Part shown: positions 53,575 to 63,505 of the stretch, in pieces
How positions within the stretch are numbered: position 1 is the first letter of the stretch
Layout of the letters: every line of letters begins with the position of its first letter
Source of the DNA: Herbidospora mongoliensis
GTDB lineage: Bacteria > Actinomycetota > Actinomycetes > Streptosporangiales > Streptosporangiaceae
Direction of reading: 5' to 3'
Assembly: GCF_001570545.1 (NCBI RefSeq)
Contig: NZ_BBXD01000012.1
Span: forward strand, 399,194-463,193
Length of the DNA: 64,000 bases
Notes under the pieces: generated by a model
What the model was told of the DNA's origin: nothing
Database searches by the model: none
Seen by the model: the letters and a program-made list of their open reading frames with translations, nothing else
Position numbers and translations under genes: made by a program

Positions 53575-55510
53575 GTGGGATCTCCCCGCGGATCGTGGTG
53601 CCGGCGCCGAGCGCGGAGACGACGGTCAGGGTGCCGCCGATCGCGCCGAGCCGGTCGCGCATGTTGACGAAGCCGTGCCCCTCGCCTCCCGGTTCGAACC
53701 CGCCCCCGTCGTCGGCCACCGTGAAACGTAACGCCTGGTCATCGGCGGTGATCTCCACCTCGATGGCCGCCTCGGCCCCGGCGTGCTTCCCGGCGTTCTG
53801 GATCGCCTCCAGGCAGCAGAAGTACACCGCGGCCTCGGTCTCCTCGGAGAACCTCCGGGGCAGTTCGACCTCGACCACACACGGCAACGGCGACCTCCTG
53901 GCCGCCGAGCGCATCGCCTGGGCGAGGCCGTGGTTGCGCAGCAGCGGCGGATAGACGCCGTGGGCCAGCTCCCGGACGGCCGTGATGGTGCCCTGCACGT
54001 CCTCCCGCAGCTCGGACATCATCGTGCGGGCGACGGCGGGCTCGTCGGAGATGATCTCCCCGGCCAGGCTGAGCTTGACCGACAGGGCGACCAGGTGCTG
54101 CTGCGCGCCGTCGTGCAGGTCGCGCTCGATCGCGCGGCGGGCGGCGTCGGCGGCGGTCACGATGCGGAGCCTGGACGCCTGGAGTTCCTCGTTGCGGCGG
54201 CGCAGCTCGTCGAGGCTGGCCTGGAGCGCCGAGTCGAGCCGCATGTTGTGCAGGGCCAGGCCGACCTGGCGGGCGAGCTGCACGAGCACCTGGTCGTCGT
54301 TCTCGGAGAAGGGCGACGCGTCCTGCGGGCGGCGCACCACGATCATGCCGAGGAGCTCGCCCAGGTGGGCGGCCGGGGCGACGCGCACCAGGCCGCCGCT
54401 CTCCGGGAGCATGCCGGGCAGCCAGATGGCCAGCCACGACGGGCCGCCGATCCGGGTGCGGCCGACGATGACGCGTTCGCGGTCGTTCAGGGTGATGCGT
54501 TCCGGCGGCAGGTCGGGCACGCTGACCGTCCTTTGGAGGACGCCGTCGGAACCGACCCAGATCTCCGCGCCCGCCGGGGCCATCGCCGCCTTCAGCGACT
54601 CGGCGAGCTGGAGCAGGAGCTCGTCGAAGGGGACCGCACGGCTCATGCGGGCGCCGAAGGTGGCCAGGATCTCCTCCGGCGGGACGCCGCCCCGGCCGGT
54701 GATGGCGCGGGCGGTGTGGAGGAGGCGGTGGCGTACCGGAATGGCCAGGATCGCCACCACCAGCGCCGCGGCCATCGACGAGACCAGCAGATCGCGCTCG
54801 CTCTCCGCCGGAAGGCGGCCCAGCCCCAGCACCACCACGAGATAGACGCTCGCGATCAGCACCGCGAACCCGGCGACCACCACCGCCTCCAGCAGCGCCT
54901 TCTCCCCGACGTGCGCGGTCGGCGGCAGATGCCCGAACAGCGCGCCGACGGGCACGACCACCAGCGCCGCCACCAGCCAGGCCATCGGATTCCCCGGTAC
55001 GCCCAGCAGCAGATACAGCCCCATGATCACGGCCCCCGCGGCGGCGGCGAGCAGCAGCGCGGCCCCCGTCCACTGCAGCGCGGCGCGCTGCCGGGGCGAG
55101 GCCGGCCCGCACCGGACCACGATCGCGATCGTCCCGGTCCCGGCCGCCACGACGGCGGCCGTGGCGTAACCGCCCGGCGACACCTCGAGCAGCGTCAGCG
55201 CGAGCCCGCCCAGCGCCCCCAGCCCGGTGATGATCCGTCGCGGCAGGCTGCGCAGGTCGCCGTCGGGCAGCGCGAGCGCGAACCCGAGCCACCCCGCGAT
55301 GGCCAGCGGCACCGCCTGCGGCCAGAGCGCCGCCGCCCCCTGAAGGACCGCCACGACCCCGGCCCACCGGGCGACGGCGGGCCGCCCGGAGGCCAGGCAC
55401 CCGGCGGCGGCGATCACCCACCCGGCCGCCACCACGGCACTCGCGGTGCCGGCGCCCAACGTCACCAGCGCGGCGACACCCCCGACCGTGGCGGTAAGGA
55501 CGCGGTTCAT
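53567..55510 (-). CDS. GAF-domain sensor histidine kinase
   Basis: The 647-residue kinase has an N-terminal membrane region of about eight to ten helices (to residue about 265). A GAF-like domain (about 280-420) and a coiled coil (SLDELRRRNEELQASRLR) follow. The phospho-His box is AIERDLHDGAQQHLVALSVKL, and the GHKL ATPase has CCLEAIQNAGKHAGA and EGHGFVNMRDRLGAIGG. ATG at 55510 has GGAG 5 nt upstream, within the tail of a 42-codon frame. The signal is unknown. It is cotranscribed with the FAD oxidoreductase, a hint of redox or light sensing. Confidence 0.9.
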   Translation of the reverse strand: MNRVLTATVGGVAALVTLGAGTASAVVAAGWVIAAAGCLASGRPAVARWAGVVAVLQGAAALWPQAVPLAIAGWLGFALALPDGDLRSLPRRIITGLGALGGLALTLLEVSPGGYATAAVVAAGTGTIAIVVRCGPASPRQRAALQWTGAALLLAAAAGAVIMGLYLLLGVPGNPMAWLVAALVVVPVGALFGHLPPTAHVGEKALLEAVVVAGFAVLIASVYLVVVLGLGRLPAESERDLLVSSMAAALVVAILAIPVRHRLLHTARAITGRGGVPPEEILATFGARMSRAVPFDELLLQLAESLKAAMAPAGAEIWVGSDGVLQRTVSVPDLPPERITLNDRERVIVGRTRIGGPSWLAIWLPGMLPESGGLVRVAPAAHLGELLGMIVVRRPQDASPFSENDDQVLVQLARQVGLALHNMRLDSALQASLDELRRRNEELQASRLRIVTAADAARRAIERDLHDGAQQHLVALSVKLSLAGEIISDEPAVARTMMSELREDVQGTITAVRELAHGVYPPLLRNHGLAQAMRSAARRSPLPCVVEVELPRRFSEETEAAVYFCCLEAIQNAGKHAGAEAAIEVEITADDQALRFTVADDGGGFEPGGEGHGFVNMRDRLGAIGGTLTVVSALGAGTTIRGEIPHA

Positions 55511-55512
55511 GA

Positions 55513-55641
55513 TCACTCCACTCGCAGGGGCCCGGCCGGCGGCCAGGCGGTGATCCGACCCGGCCGGACGACCGGAGTGGTGAGGACGTGGTGCGGGGGG
55601 ATCGCGTCGCGCGCGGTCGCGATGGGGGTCATGTTGATCAT
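55513..55641 (-). pseudogene. 42-codon coupled frame resembling an FtsX permease C-terminus
   Basis: ATG at 55641 overlaps the stop of the FtsX gene (ATGA), and the frame ends in TGA two bases before the kinase ATG. Its last residues, RPGRITAWPPAGPLRVE, resemble the real permease tail WPGRTASRLPAGLLLRSE in length, spacing and terminal Glu. The first 25 residues are unrelated to the family. It looks like the remnant of a deleted tandem permease, now acting at most as a coupling peptide. Confidence 0.45.
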
Positions 55642-57968
55642 TCCGATCTCAGCAGCAGCCCGGCCGGCAGCCGCGAGGCGGTCCGGCCCGGCCAGGCGGC
55701 CAGCAGGTTGGCGATCAGCAGGGTGAGGGGCCCGACCAGGAGCAGCGCCCAGCCCGCCACCGGTGGGACGTGGAGCAGGGGCGTGACGTCGGCGGTGACC
55801 CGCCAGACCACCCGCCCGGCGGCCAGGCCCAGCGGCACCCCGAACGCCAGCCCCGCCACGGCCAGCAGCGTCGCCTGGGTGACGACGATGAGGCGGGCCT
55901 GGACGCGGGTCAGGCCGATGGCCCGCAGGACGGCCAGTTCGTGCGCCCGCCGCCGGACCGCCGTGGCCAGGGCGTGGCCGACCGCGCCGACGCCGAGGAT
56001 CGCCAGGAAGGCGGCCAGCGCGATCGGCAGCACGCGGTGCTCCTGGAGTTCGCCGAGCTGGAACGGCGGCCCGACCGGTTCGAGCGGCACGTCGGGTTCG
56101 CCGACCGCGGCGGCGATCCGGGTCCGCAGGGCGCCGGGGTCGGTGCCGGGGCGGGCCGAGATCAGGATCGCGTGGAGCTTGAACCCGTCGAACAGCGCGT
56201 CGTAGGTGGCGTCGGTGACCCAGCCGCCGGACGCGTAGGTGTTGTGGCTGGCCTCCGGCACGAACCCGATGCCGGTCACGGTCAGCGCGGCCGTGCGGGT
56301 GCCGGTGAGGGTGATCCGGTCGCCGACCCCGGCGCCGAGGGCGCGGGCGCTGTGCGGGGCCAGCATGACCTCTCCGGTCCGCTTCGGCAGGGCCCCCTCC
56401 ATCGTCACCACCCGGATCCCGGTGGCCTCACGGGAGAACAGGGAGACGGCCGTGCCGCCCGAGACCGCCACGCCGAGGCGGGTGTCGGTCAGCCCGGTGA
56501 CGTCGGGGTCGGCGGCGATGCTCCTGCGCCCGGCGTCGATCGCGTCCTGGGGGAGCGGGTCCTCTCCGCCGACGCCCAGGGGTAAGACGAACTGGTGGGT
56601 CTGGCCGAAGGCCTCCGGGTTGTGCCCCGTCTCCTCGACCCCGGCGGCGAACGTGAACGCCGCCAGCACCCCGAGCACGCCGGTGACCGCGCCCAGCAGC
56701 GCGGGCCTGACGGGCACCCCGTCGCGGCCCGGCTCCAGCGCGAACCGGGCCCCGATCGCGATCGGCACGGGCAGGCCGAGCCGGGCCATGCGGGACGGCC
56801 GCTGTGACCCCCGCAGTGACCCCCCCAGCGACCCCCGCCCGGTCATGAACGCGGCGAGCACACCCCAGCCGAACACGAACAGCGGCGCCGACACCATCCC
56901 CGGGATCAGCACGAGCGCGTCGAAATGCCGCCCCGGATCGGGCTCCCGGAGCCCGGCCGCCCCGAGCGGCATCAGCCCGGACGCGAGATAAGCGCCCAGC
57001 CCGCCCGACAGTGCCCCCGCGAGTGCGGCCAGTGCCGGAGCGACCGCCGCCGTCACGGCCGCCTGGCGCGGGGCCAGCCCGGCCGCCCGCAGCGGGCGCA
57101 GCGCCGCCGCCGAGGCCGCGACGGAGCGGCTCACCGACTGGCCGACCAGCACCAGCGCCGCCGCCAGCGCGGCCAGCCCGAACGTCAGCAGCACCGCCGC
57201 GCCGAACCGGACCACCTCACGGTCGTGGTCGGCGATGCGCGAGGACATGTCCCACATGTCGATGTCCTGCCGCCCGGTCACCCTGGCCAGCCCCTCCCGG
57301 AACCCGGCCGGGTCGCCTTTCAGCCGGACCAGGGCGTTGGCATAGGAGCCGCCGGGCATCTCGAGGTTGGCCCGATGGGCCGCCAGGAACCCGGGACCCG
57401 GGTGCAGGTAACCCGGATGGCCGACCTCGTCGCGGAACCAGTTCGACCGCACGACGCCCACCACCCGGACGGCCACCACGGGTCCCCGCGCCGCCGTCGT
57501 CATATCGGAGGCGAACTGCTCGGGCGCGTAGAGCCGCACGTCGACCACGTCACCCGGGTGGTGGCCGGTCGCGGCGGTGACGACCATCTCGTCGGGGGCG
57601 GCCGGATCCCACATGCGTCCCTCGAGGACGACGGGCCGCTCGACCGTCAGCCCATATTGGTCGTCGATCGCCGGGAACCAGCCGAGCCCGCGACCCCGGA
57701 CCTCGAACGAGGTGATCAGGAAGGCGCCCAGCGCCTCGACCTGCGGCAGCGCCCTGACCGCCGCCCAGTCGAGACCGGGCATGTTGGGCAGCACGCCGTA
57801 GGTCGCCGGGGTCGACGCCGCCCACAGCCGGTCGACGGCCGAGTCGGCCCGCCGGGCCCCGGCCAGCGCCGTCAGCACGGTCGTCACGGCCAGTGCCACC
57901 AGCAGGGCCAGAGCGACCAGGGAACGCCCCCGATTGCGCAGCTCCAGCCTGATCCAGAGACCCGTCAT
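55638..57968 (-). CDS. FtsX-like ABC transporter permease (first of three)
   Basis: The 776-residue protein starts with a short cytoplasmic part, LWIRLELRNRGRSL, and a helix. A large extracytoplasmic domain, with VEALGAFLITSFEVRG and PDEMVVTAATG, follows. Then come several helices, a second extracytoplasmic domain and the terminal FtsX helices (HALATAVRRRAHELAVLRAIGL, GVPLGLAAGRVVW). This is the duplicated MacB/LolC-like exporter layout. It works with the ATPase at 62813. ATG at 57968 overlaps a 19-codon frame. Confidence 0.88.
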   Translation of the reverse strand: MTGLWIRLELRNRGRSLVALALLVALAVTTVLTALAGARRADSAVDRLWAASTPATYGVLPNMPGLDWAAVRALPQVEALGAFLITSFEVRGRGLGWFPAIDDQYGLTVERPVVLEGRMWDPAAPDEMVVTAATGHHPGDVVDVRLYAPEQFASDMTTAARGPVVAVRVVGVVRSNWFRDEVGHPGYLHPGPGFLAAHRANLEMPGGSYANALVRLKGDPAGFREGLARVTGRQDIDMWDMSSRIADHDREVVRFGAAVLLTFGLAALAAALVLVGQSVSRSVAASAAALRPLRAAGLAPRQAAVTAAVAPALAALAGALSGGLGAYLASGLMPLGAAGLREPDPGRHFDALVLIPGMVSAPLFVFGWGVLAAFMTGRGSLGGSLRGSQRPSRMARLGLPVPIAIGARFALEPGRDGVPVRPALLGAVTGVLGVLAAFTFAAGVEETGHNPEAFGQTHQFVLPLGVGGEDPLPQDAIDAGRRSIAADPDVTGLTDTRLGVAVSGGTAVSLFSREATGIRVVTMEGALPKRTGEVMLAPHSARALGAGVGDRITLTGTRTAALTVTGIGFVPEASHNTYASGGWVTDATYDALFDGFKLHAILISARPGTDPGALRTRIAAAVGEPDVPLEPVGPPFQLGELQEHRVLPIALAAFLAILGVGAVGHALATAVRRRAHELAVLRAIGLTRVQARLIVVTQATLLAVAGLAFGVPLGLAAGRVVWRVTADVTPLLHVPPVAGWALLLVGPLTLLIANLLAAWPGRTASRLPAGLLLRSE

Positions 57969-58024
57969 CGCGCCGCCCTCACGACGCCGCCGGCCCGCAG
58001 CCGGGTCAGGAACGTGATCATCAT
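57965..58024 (-). pseudogene. 19-codon coupled frame resembling an FtsX permease C-terminus
   Basis: ATG at 58024 overlaps the stop of the second FtsX gene. The frame (ending FLTRLRAGGVVRAAR) stops in the ATGA of the first FtsX gene. Its sequence parallels the tail [14 protein letters not shown] of the gene just upstream. A leftover C-terminus after loss of a tandem copy is the simplest reading. Overlap at both ends keeps translation coupled between the two permeases. Confidence 0.4.
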
Positions 58025-60417
58025 TCGGCCCTCAGGGTGTCGGCGACCCGGAGCCGGGTCAGTGTGCGGCCCGGCCAGACGGCCAGCAGGGTCGCGGTCA
58101 GCAGGGCGATCGGGGCGGCCAGGACCAGGGCCCAGAACGCCACCGGCGGCTGGTAGTGGATCGGCCACAGGTCGGCCACCAGCCGCCACAGCGCCCGGCC
58201 GAGCGCGACGCCGAGCGGCACGCCGAAGACCAGCCCGGTGACGGCCAGCACCCCCGCCTGGGTGACCACGATCCGGCGGGCCTCGCGCGGAGTCAGCCCG
58301 AGCGCCCGCAGCACCGCCACCTCGTGGGAGCGACGGCGGACCGCCGTGGTCAGCACGTGGCCGATCGCGCCGACCGCCAGCAGCGCCAGGAACCCGGCCA
58401 GGGCGACCGGGAGGATGGCCAGCTGGGTGATCTCGGCCACCTCGGGAGGCGTCACGGCGGGCTGGGCGTACAGGCCCGCGGCGTCGAGGGCGGCGGGGTC
58501 GGTGCCGGGCCGCAGGCCGATCAGGATCGAGCGGAACTTGTAGCCGGTGCCGAAGAGCCGGGTGAAGCCCTCGTGGGTGACCGCGCCGCCCCGGTCGTAG
58601 GAGTTGTGCGCGCCGATCGTGGTGAACCCGATGCCGGTCACCGTGAAGGTGGCCGTGCCGGGCTCACCGGAGAGGGGGAGCCGGTCGCCCACTCGCACGC
58701 CCAGGTCCTGGGCGGTGCCGAGGGCCAGCATCATCTCGTCGGGGGCGCGCGGGGCCCGTCCGTCCAGGGTGATCAGCGGCAGGTCGCCCGTGGTGTGCAG
58801 GGCCACGCGGGTCTCGCCGTTTCCGTGGGGAAGGTTCACCGCGGAAGCCGCGGCCGGACTGCGGCCGTCCGCGTCCCGCGTCTCCGCGACGGCGGTCCGG
58901 TCGTCGGTCAGCCCGGTCACCCCCGGGCTCTTCCGCAGTGCGGCGAGCACCGGGGCGGGGTCGGCGGCCTCACCGTTGGCGCCGAGGTAGATCTCCGCCT
59001 GGTGGGTCTGGCCGAACCGCTCCGGATGCGTTCCGGCGTCGGTGACCCCGGCGAGGAAGGTGAACGCCGCCAGCACGCCCAGCACCCCGACCACCGAGCC
59101 GAGCAGCGCGGGCCTGGTGGGGACGGCCGGTCCGCGTTCCAGCGCGAACCGGGCGCCGGTCACGACGGCGGGTGGCAGATCGGCCCGCGCGGCGGCGGTC
59201 GCGACCACGCTGGGCCTGGCCACCCGGACCCCGCGGGGCGACAGCGTCAGCCAGGCCGAGAAGGCCGCCGCCAGTCCGGCCGCCACGACCGTCAGCAGTG
59301 CGCCGGGGGCGAGCACCGGCCAGTCGGCGTCCAGGCCGGGGGCGGGCTCGATGAGCGCGGCGGTGCCGATGGGCAGCAGCGGTGAGAGGGCGATCGCCGC
59401 CGCCACCCCGAGCAGCGCCCCGGCGGTCGCCGCGAGCGACGGCCCGGCCGTCGCGGCCAGCACGCCCTGGGCGCGGGTCAGGCCGAGTGGCCGCAGCACC
59501 GCCAGCGCGGCGGCCGAGGCGGCGGCGTGGCGGGAGATCGTCTGCCCGATGAGCACCGCCGACGCGGCGAGGATCGCCATCCCGAACGCCAGCAGCGACC
59601 ACGCCTCGAACCGGATCAGCTCCTGCTGGTGGTCGATGAAGCGGTTCATGTCCCAGACGTCGATGTCGGTCCGCCCGGTCGCCTCCGCCAGTTCCCTCGT
59701 GAACTGCGGCAGCGAGGCCCGCAGCCGGACCATCGCGTTGTAGTTGGCCAGGTCCCGCCCCCCGGCGACGCTGTGCTCGTGGGCCCGGAAGAACGCGGGG
59801 GAGGGGAAGACGTCCCCGGCCCGCGTCTCCAGCGAGTCGGAGAACCAGCCCGACCGGATGATCGCGGTGATCCGGACCACCAGGCGGGGCCCGGTCGCGG
59901 TGATCGTCTCCCGGATGGTCGGGTCGGTGATGCCGCGGTCGACCTCTTCCGGGGTGAACAGGCGCATGGTGACGGTGGCGCCGACGCCCTTGTCCCAGGT
60001 CTCGGCGAACCCCGAGGTCACGGCCGCCTCGTCGGCGGCCGTCGGCAGCCGGCCCTCCAGGACCACCGGCTTCTCGATGGTGTTCCAGATCTGGTCGTCG
60101 GCGGGTGGCGGCTTGGCGCCCATCAGCCCGGGCGGGTCCTCGAAGAACCACTGGCCGGTGACCGGGAAGGTCGCCAGCGCCTCCACCGACGGCAGCGCGC
60201 GGATCTTCGCCCAGTCGAACCCCGGCCGGTTGGGCAGCACCATCGCCTCCGCCGGCAGGGTGATCGCCAGCATCCGGTCGCCCGCGCTTCCTCCTCGCCT
60301 GGCCCCGGCCACCGCCGCCAGGACGGCGGCCAGCGCGATCGCGACGAGCAGGGCGAGTGCCGTCAGCGCCCGCCAGCGGGAGCGGGTCTCCAGCCGGAGC
60401 CAGTGGCCGGTCACCAT
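58021..60417 (-). CDS. FtsX-like ABC transporter permease (second of three)
   Basis: The 798-residue permease has the same architecture as its neighbours: [22 protein letters not shown] at the start, two large extracytoplasmic domains, and the terminal block [22 protein letters not shown] with [13 protein letters not shown]. Residues [20 protein letters not shown] match the PDE motif found in all three. It is a clear paralogue of the flanking permeases. ATG at 60417 overlaps the stop of the third permease gene by 7 nt. Confidence 0.88.
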   Translation of the reverse strand: MVTGHWLRLETRSRWRALTALALLVAIALAAVLAAVAGARRGGSAGDRMLAITLPAEAMVLPNRPGFDWAKIRALPSVEALATFPVTGQWFFEDPPGLMGAKPPPADDQIWNTIEKPVVLEGRLPTAADEAAVTSGFAETWDKGVGATVTMRLFTPEEVDRGITDPTIRETITATGPRLVVRITAIIRSGWFSDSLETRAGDVFPSPAFFRAHEHSVAGGRDLANYNAMVRLRASLPQFTRELAEATGRTDIDVWDMNRFIDHQQELIRFEAWSLLAFGMAILAASAVLIGQTISRHAAASAAALAVLRPLGLTRAQGVLAATAGPSLAATAGALLGVAAAIALSPLLPIGTAALIEPAPGLDADWPVLAPGALLTVVAAGLAAAFSAWLTLSPRGVRVARPSVVATAAARADLPPAVVTGARFALERGPAVPTRPALLGSVVGVLGVLAAFTFLAGVTDAGTHPERFGQTHQAEIYLGANGEAADPAPVLAALRKSPGVTGLTDDRTAVAETRDADGRSPAAASAVNLPHGNGETRVALHTTGDLPLITLDGRAPRAPDEMMLALGTAQDLGVRVGDRLPLSGEPGTATFTVTGIGFTTIGAHNSYDRGGAVTHEGFTRLFGTGYKFRSILIGLRPGTDPAALDAAGLYAQPAVTPPEVAEITQLAILPVALAGFLALLAVGAIGHVLTTAVRRRSHEVAVLRALGLTPREARRIVVTQAGVLAVTGLVFGVPLGVALGRALWRLVADLWPIHYQPPVAFWALVLAAPIALLTATLLAVWPGRTLTRLRVADTLRAE

Positions 60418-62816
60418 TCGGTCCGCAGGACGTGGCCGACCCGGACGCGGGTGGAGGCGTGCGCCGGCCAGACCGCGAGCAGGACGGCGGCCAGCAGCGT
60501 GACCGGGCCGATCAGCAGCAGCGCCATCAGCGCCAGCGGCGGTTGGTAGAAGAACGGCATCGTGTCGGCGACGATCCTCCAGAGCACCCGGCCGAGAAGG
60601 AAACCGAGAGGCACCCCGAGCGCCACCCCGGTCAGCGCCAGGATGCTCGCCTGGGTGATCACCACCCAGCGCCCCTGACGGCGGGTCATACCGCAGGCCC
60701 GCAGCACCGCCATGTCGTGCTTGCGGCGGCGGATCGCGGTGACCAGGGCGTGTGCGACCGCGCCGAGCGCCAGCAGGCCGAGGAAGGCGCCCAGGGCGAT
60801 CGGCAGCACCTCCACGCCGCGCATCTGGTCGAGTTGCTCCGGCGGGTCGGGCGGGCCGACGCCCCCGCCGGTGGGGAATCCGCTGTTGATCCGGGCCATG
60901 ACGGCCGACGGGTCGGCGGCGCCGGTCACCGAGACCAGGCCGAGCAGGAACTTGAACGTCCCCGGCGGGAACAGCCGGTCATAACCGGCATGGCCGACCA
61001 CGCCACCCTCGTCGTAGTCGTTGTGCGGCCCGGCCGGAACGAAACCGACGCCGGAGACGCGGAAGGTCTGCCGCCCGAGCGGCCCGGTCAGGATGAGGTC
61101 GTCGCCGACGTCCGCGCCGATCCGGTCGGCGGTGGAGACGGCCAGCATGACCTCCCGGTCGCTTTCCGGAGCCGCGCCCTCGGTGAGGACCGGCCGCCAG
61201 GGCCTGTCGTGGGAGCGGATTCCCCACAGGGTCACCGAGACCGGCCCGGCCTGCGCCACTCCGACCGTGGCCGAACTCGCCGTGTCCACCTGAGGGTCGG
61301 CCGCGATGGCGGCGATGACGGCCGCCGGGTCCCCGAAGGACTGGCCGCCCAGGCCCAGGAAGGCGGTGAGCTGGAAGTTCTGGCCGTATCTCTCGGGGTT
61401 GGTGCCGGCGTCCTGTACGCCGCTGGAGAACATGAACGCCGCCGTCACGCCGAGCACCCCGACGACCGCGCTCAGCAGGGCGGGCCGCACCGGCAGCGCG
61501 TCGGCGCCCCGGCCGCGCTCCAGCGCGAACCTGATCCCCACCACGACCGGCACCGGCAGACCGGCCCGCGCGGCCGTGGCGACCAGAGGCGACGGGTTCC
61601 CCGGACGCCCGGACGCGCCCGGCCGCAGGGCGATCCACGCCGATCCCGCCGCCCCGGCCACGACCAGCAGCACCGTCAGCGCGGCGCCCGCGCCGAGCGC
61701 CGGCCAGTCGGCGTCGAACCCCGGGGAGGGCTCGACACCGGCCGCCGCGCCCATGGGCATCAGGCGGGAGGCGAGGACGGCCCCGGCGACCCCGATGACC
61801 GCGCCACCGGCGGCGGACAGCAGCGGAAGGCTCACGGCGGTCCACACCGCCTGGCGCGGGGTCATCCCGACGGCCCGGAGGGTGCGCAGCGCTCCCGCGG
61901 CCGCCGCTGTGTACCGCGCCAGGGCCTGGCCGATCAGCACCACCGCCACGACGAACGCCGCCAGGCCGAACGCCAGCAGGCAGGCCGCCTCGAAGGCGAT
62001 CAGCTGGTCCGTGTGGCGGCCTCGTTCGGCTTCGTCCCACATGTCGATGTCGGTGCGGCCGGTCACTTTCGCGAAGCTCTCCTTGAACGCCGCGATCCCG
62101 CTCTCGCCGTCACGCAGCCGCACGAACCCGTTCACGTAGCCGTCGCGTGCCACGCCCAGGAAGGTGTCCGGATAGCGCCGGACCAGTTCGGGGCTGGGCA
62201 GCACCCCACCTTCACCCGATCCGGACTTGTCGAGGAACCAGGGGGTCCGGAACACCCCGACGATCGTGGCCCGGACCCGCGGGCCGGTGTAGGGCACCTC
62301 CCCCGAGGAGGGCGTCGTCTCCTCGGGGGTGCCCAGCCGCAACGTGATCCGGTCGCCGACGCCCCGCCCGAAACGCTCGGCGAACATGGGCGAGACCATG
62401 ACCTCGTCGATCCGGCTCCGGTCGAACACGCGTCCGTCGAGGAGCACCGGTATCTCCAGGGCGCTGAAGATCCCGTCGTCGCCGGGGGCGAAGGTGGACG
62501 CCAGCGGGGCATCCGGGTCCTCCACCGAGAAGGCGGGCAGGACGAACGTGGTGACCGCCTCCACCTCGGGCATCGCCCTGACCCGCTCCCAGTCGAAGCC
62601 GCCCTGGTTGGGCAGCACCGTGAGCGTCGCCGGCCTGGTGACCGCCTCCAGCCGTTCGTAGGCCGACAGCCCCCGCCGTGCCCCCGCGACGGCGGTCAGC
62701 ACGGTCGCCAGCGCGAACGCGATCAACAGCGCCAGCACCACCGCCGAGCGCCCCCGGCGGCGCCACTCCAGGCGCAGCCACACGGTGGTCACGGCGCTGG
62801 TCACGGCGCCGGTCAT
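60411..62816 (-). CDS. FtsX-like ABC transporter permease (third, ATPase-proximal)
   Basis: The 801-residue permease begins [22 protein letters not shown]. It shares the central repeat ([18 protein letters not shown]) and terminal block ([35 protein letters not shown]) with the other two. Its tail, [14 protein letters not shown], extends one residue past the common Glu. The start overlaps the ATPase stop as ATGA. A long plus-strand frame opposite it is a GC-rich shadow. Confidence 0.88.
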   Translation of the reverse strand: MTGAVTSAVTTVWLRLEWRRRGRSAVVLALLIAFALATVLTAVAGARRGLSAYERLEAVTRPATLTVLPNQGGFDWERVRAMPEVEAVTTFVLPAFSVEDPDAPLASTFAPGDDGIFSALEIPVLLDGRVFDRSRIDEVMVSPMFAERFGRGVGDRITLRLGTPEETTPSSGEVPYTGPRVRATIVGVFRTPWFLDKSGSGEGGVLPSPELVRRYPDTFLGVARDGYVNGFVRLRDGESGIAAFKESFAKVTGRTDIDMWDEAERGRHTDQLIAFEAACLLAFGLAAFVVAVVLIGQALARYTAAAAGALRTLRAVGMTPRQAVWTAVSLPLLSAAGGAVIGVAGAVLASRLMPMGAAAGVEPSPGFDADWPALGAGAALTVLLVVAGAAGSAWIALRPGASGRPGNPSPLVATAARAGLPVPVVVGIRFALERGRGADALPVRPALLSAVVGVLGVTAAFMFSSGVQDAGTNPERYGQNFQLTAFLGLGGQSFGDPAAVIAAIAADPQVDTASSATVGVAQAGPVSVTLWGIRSHDRPWRPVLTEGAAPESDREVMLAVSTADRIGADVGDDLILTGPLGRQTFRVSGVGFVPAGPHNDYDEGGVVGHAGYDRLFPPGTFKFLLGLVSVTGAADPSAVMARINSGFPTGGGVGPPDPPEQLDQMRGVEVLPIALGAFLGLLALGAVAHALVTAIRRRKHDMAVLRACGMTRRQGRWVVITQASILALTGVALGVPLGFLLGRVLWRIVADTMPFFYQPPLALMALLLIGPVTLLAAVLLAVWPAHASTRVRVGHVLRTEW

Positions 62817-63505
62817 GTCGGCTCGATCCGCCCGTCCCGCATCCGGATCGACCGCGACGCCCCGGCCGCGACCTCGGCGGCGTGGGTCACCATGATGATC
62901 GTCTGACCGTCTTCGTGCAGCCGCCGGAACAACTCCAGCACCTCCAGGCCGCCCTCGCTGTCGAGCGCCCCGGTCGGCTCGTCGGCCAGCAGCAGGCTCG
63001 GCTGGTTGACCAGCGCCCGCGCGATGGCCAGCCGCTGCCGCTGGCCTCCGGACAGCACGGCCGGCACCTGCTGCAACCGGTCACCCAGACCCAGCAGGTC
63101 GAGCAGGTCGCGGGCGCGCGCCTCGGCGGCCCGCCGCTTCATCCCGCCCAGCACGCCCGGCAGCACCAGGTTGTCGAGCGCGGACACGCCGTCGAGCAGG
63201 TTGAAGAACTGGAACACGAACCCGATGTGGTGGCGGCGGAACTTGGCCAGCCAGTCTTCGTCGCGGCCGTCGACGCGTTCCCCGGCGACCTCGATGGTGC
63301 CGTCGTCGACGCCGTCGAGCCCGGCGATGACGTTCAGCAGGGTCGACTTGCCGCAGCCCGAAGGCCCCATGACGGCCACGAACTCGCCCTGGGCGACGTC
63401 GAAGTCGACGCCCCGGAGCGCGCGGACGGGAGCGAGTTCGGCTTCGAAGGTCCGGCGGGCGCCCCGCACCCGGACGGCGGTGTCGCCGGGAATCTCGGTG
63501 GGCAT
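62813..63505 (-). CDS. ABC transporter ATP-binding protein (MacB/LolD type)
   Basis: The 230-residue ATPase has Walker A GPSGCGKST, Q-loop VFQFFNLLDGVSALDN, signature LSGGQRQRLAIARAL, Walker B LLLADEPTGALDSE and H-loop VTHAAEVA. The FFNLL Q-loop and DEPTGALDS are hallmarks of the FtsE/MacB/LolD group that powers FtsX-type permeases. ATG at 63505 shares one base with the stop of the cyclase gene. Only one ATPase serves three permeases in this operon. Confidence 0.92.
   Translation of the reverse strand: MPTEIPGDTAVRVRGARRTFEAELAPVRALRGVDFDVAQGEFVAVMGPSGCGKSTLLNVIAGLDGVDDGTIEVAGERVDGRDEDWLAKFRRHHIGFVFQFFNLLDGVSALDNLVLPGVLGGMKRRAAEARARDLLDLLGLGDRLQQVPAVLSGGQRQRLAIARALVNQPSLLLADEPTGALDSEGGLEVLELFRRLHEDGQTIIMVTHAAEVAAGASRSIRMRDGRIEPT

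Noticed and set aside
60357-62906. 849-codon plus-strand open frame opposite the third permease
   Set aside because: It is rich in Arg, Gly, Pro and His with no family signature. The minus strand has a full FtsX permease.
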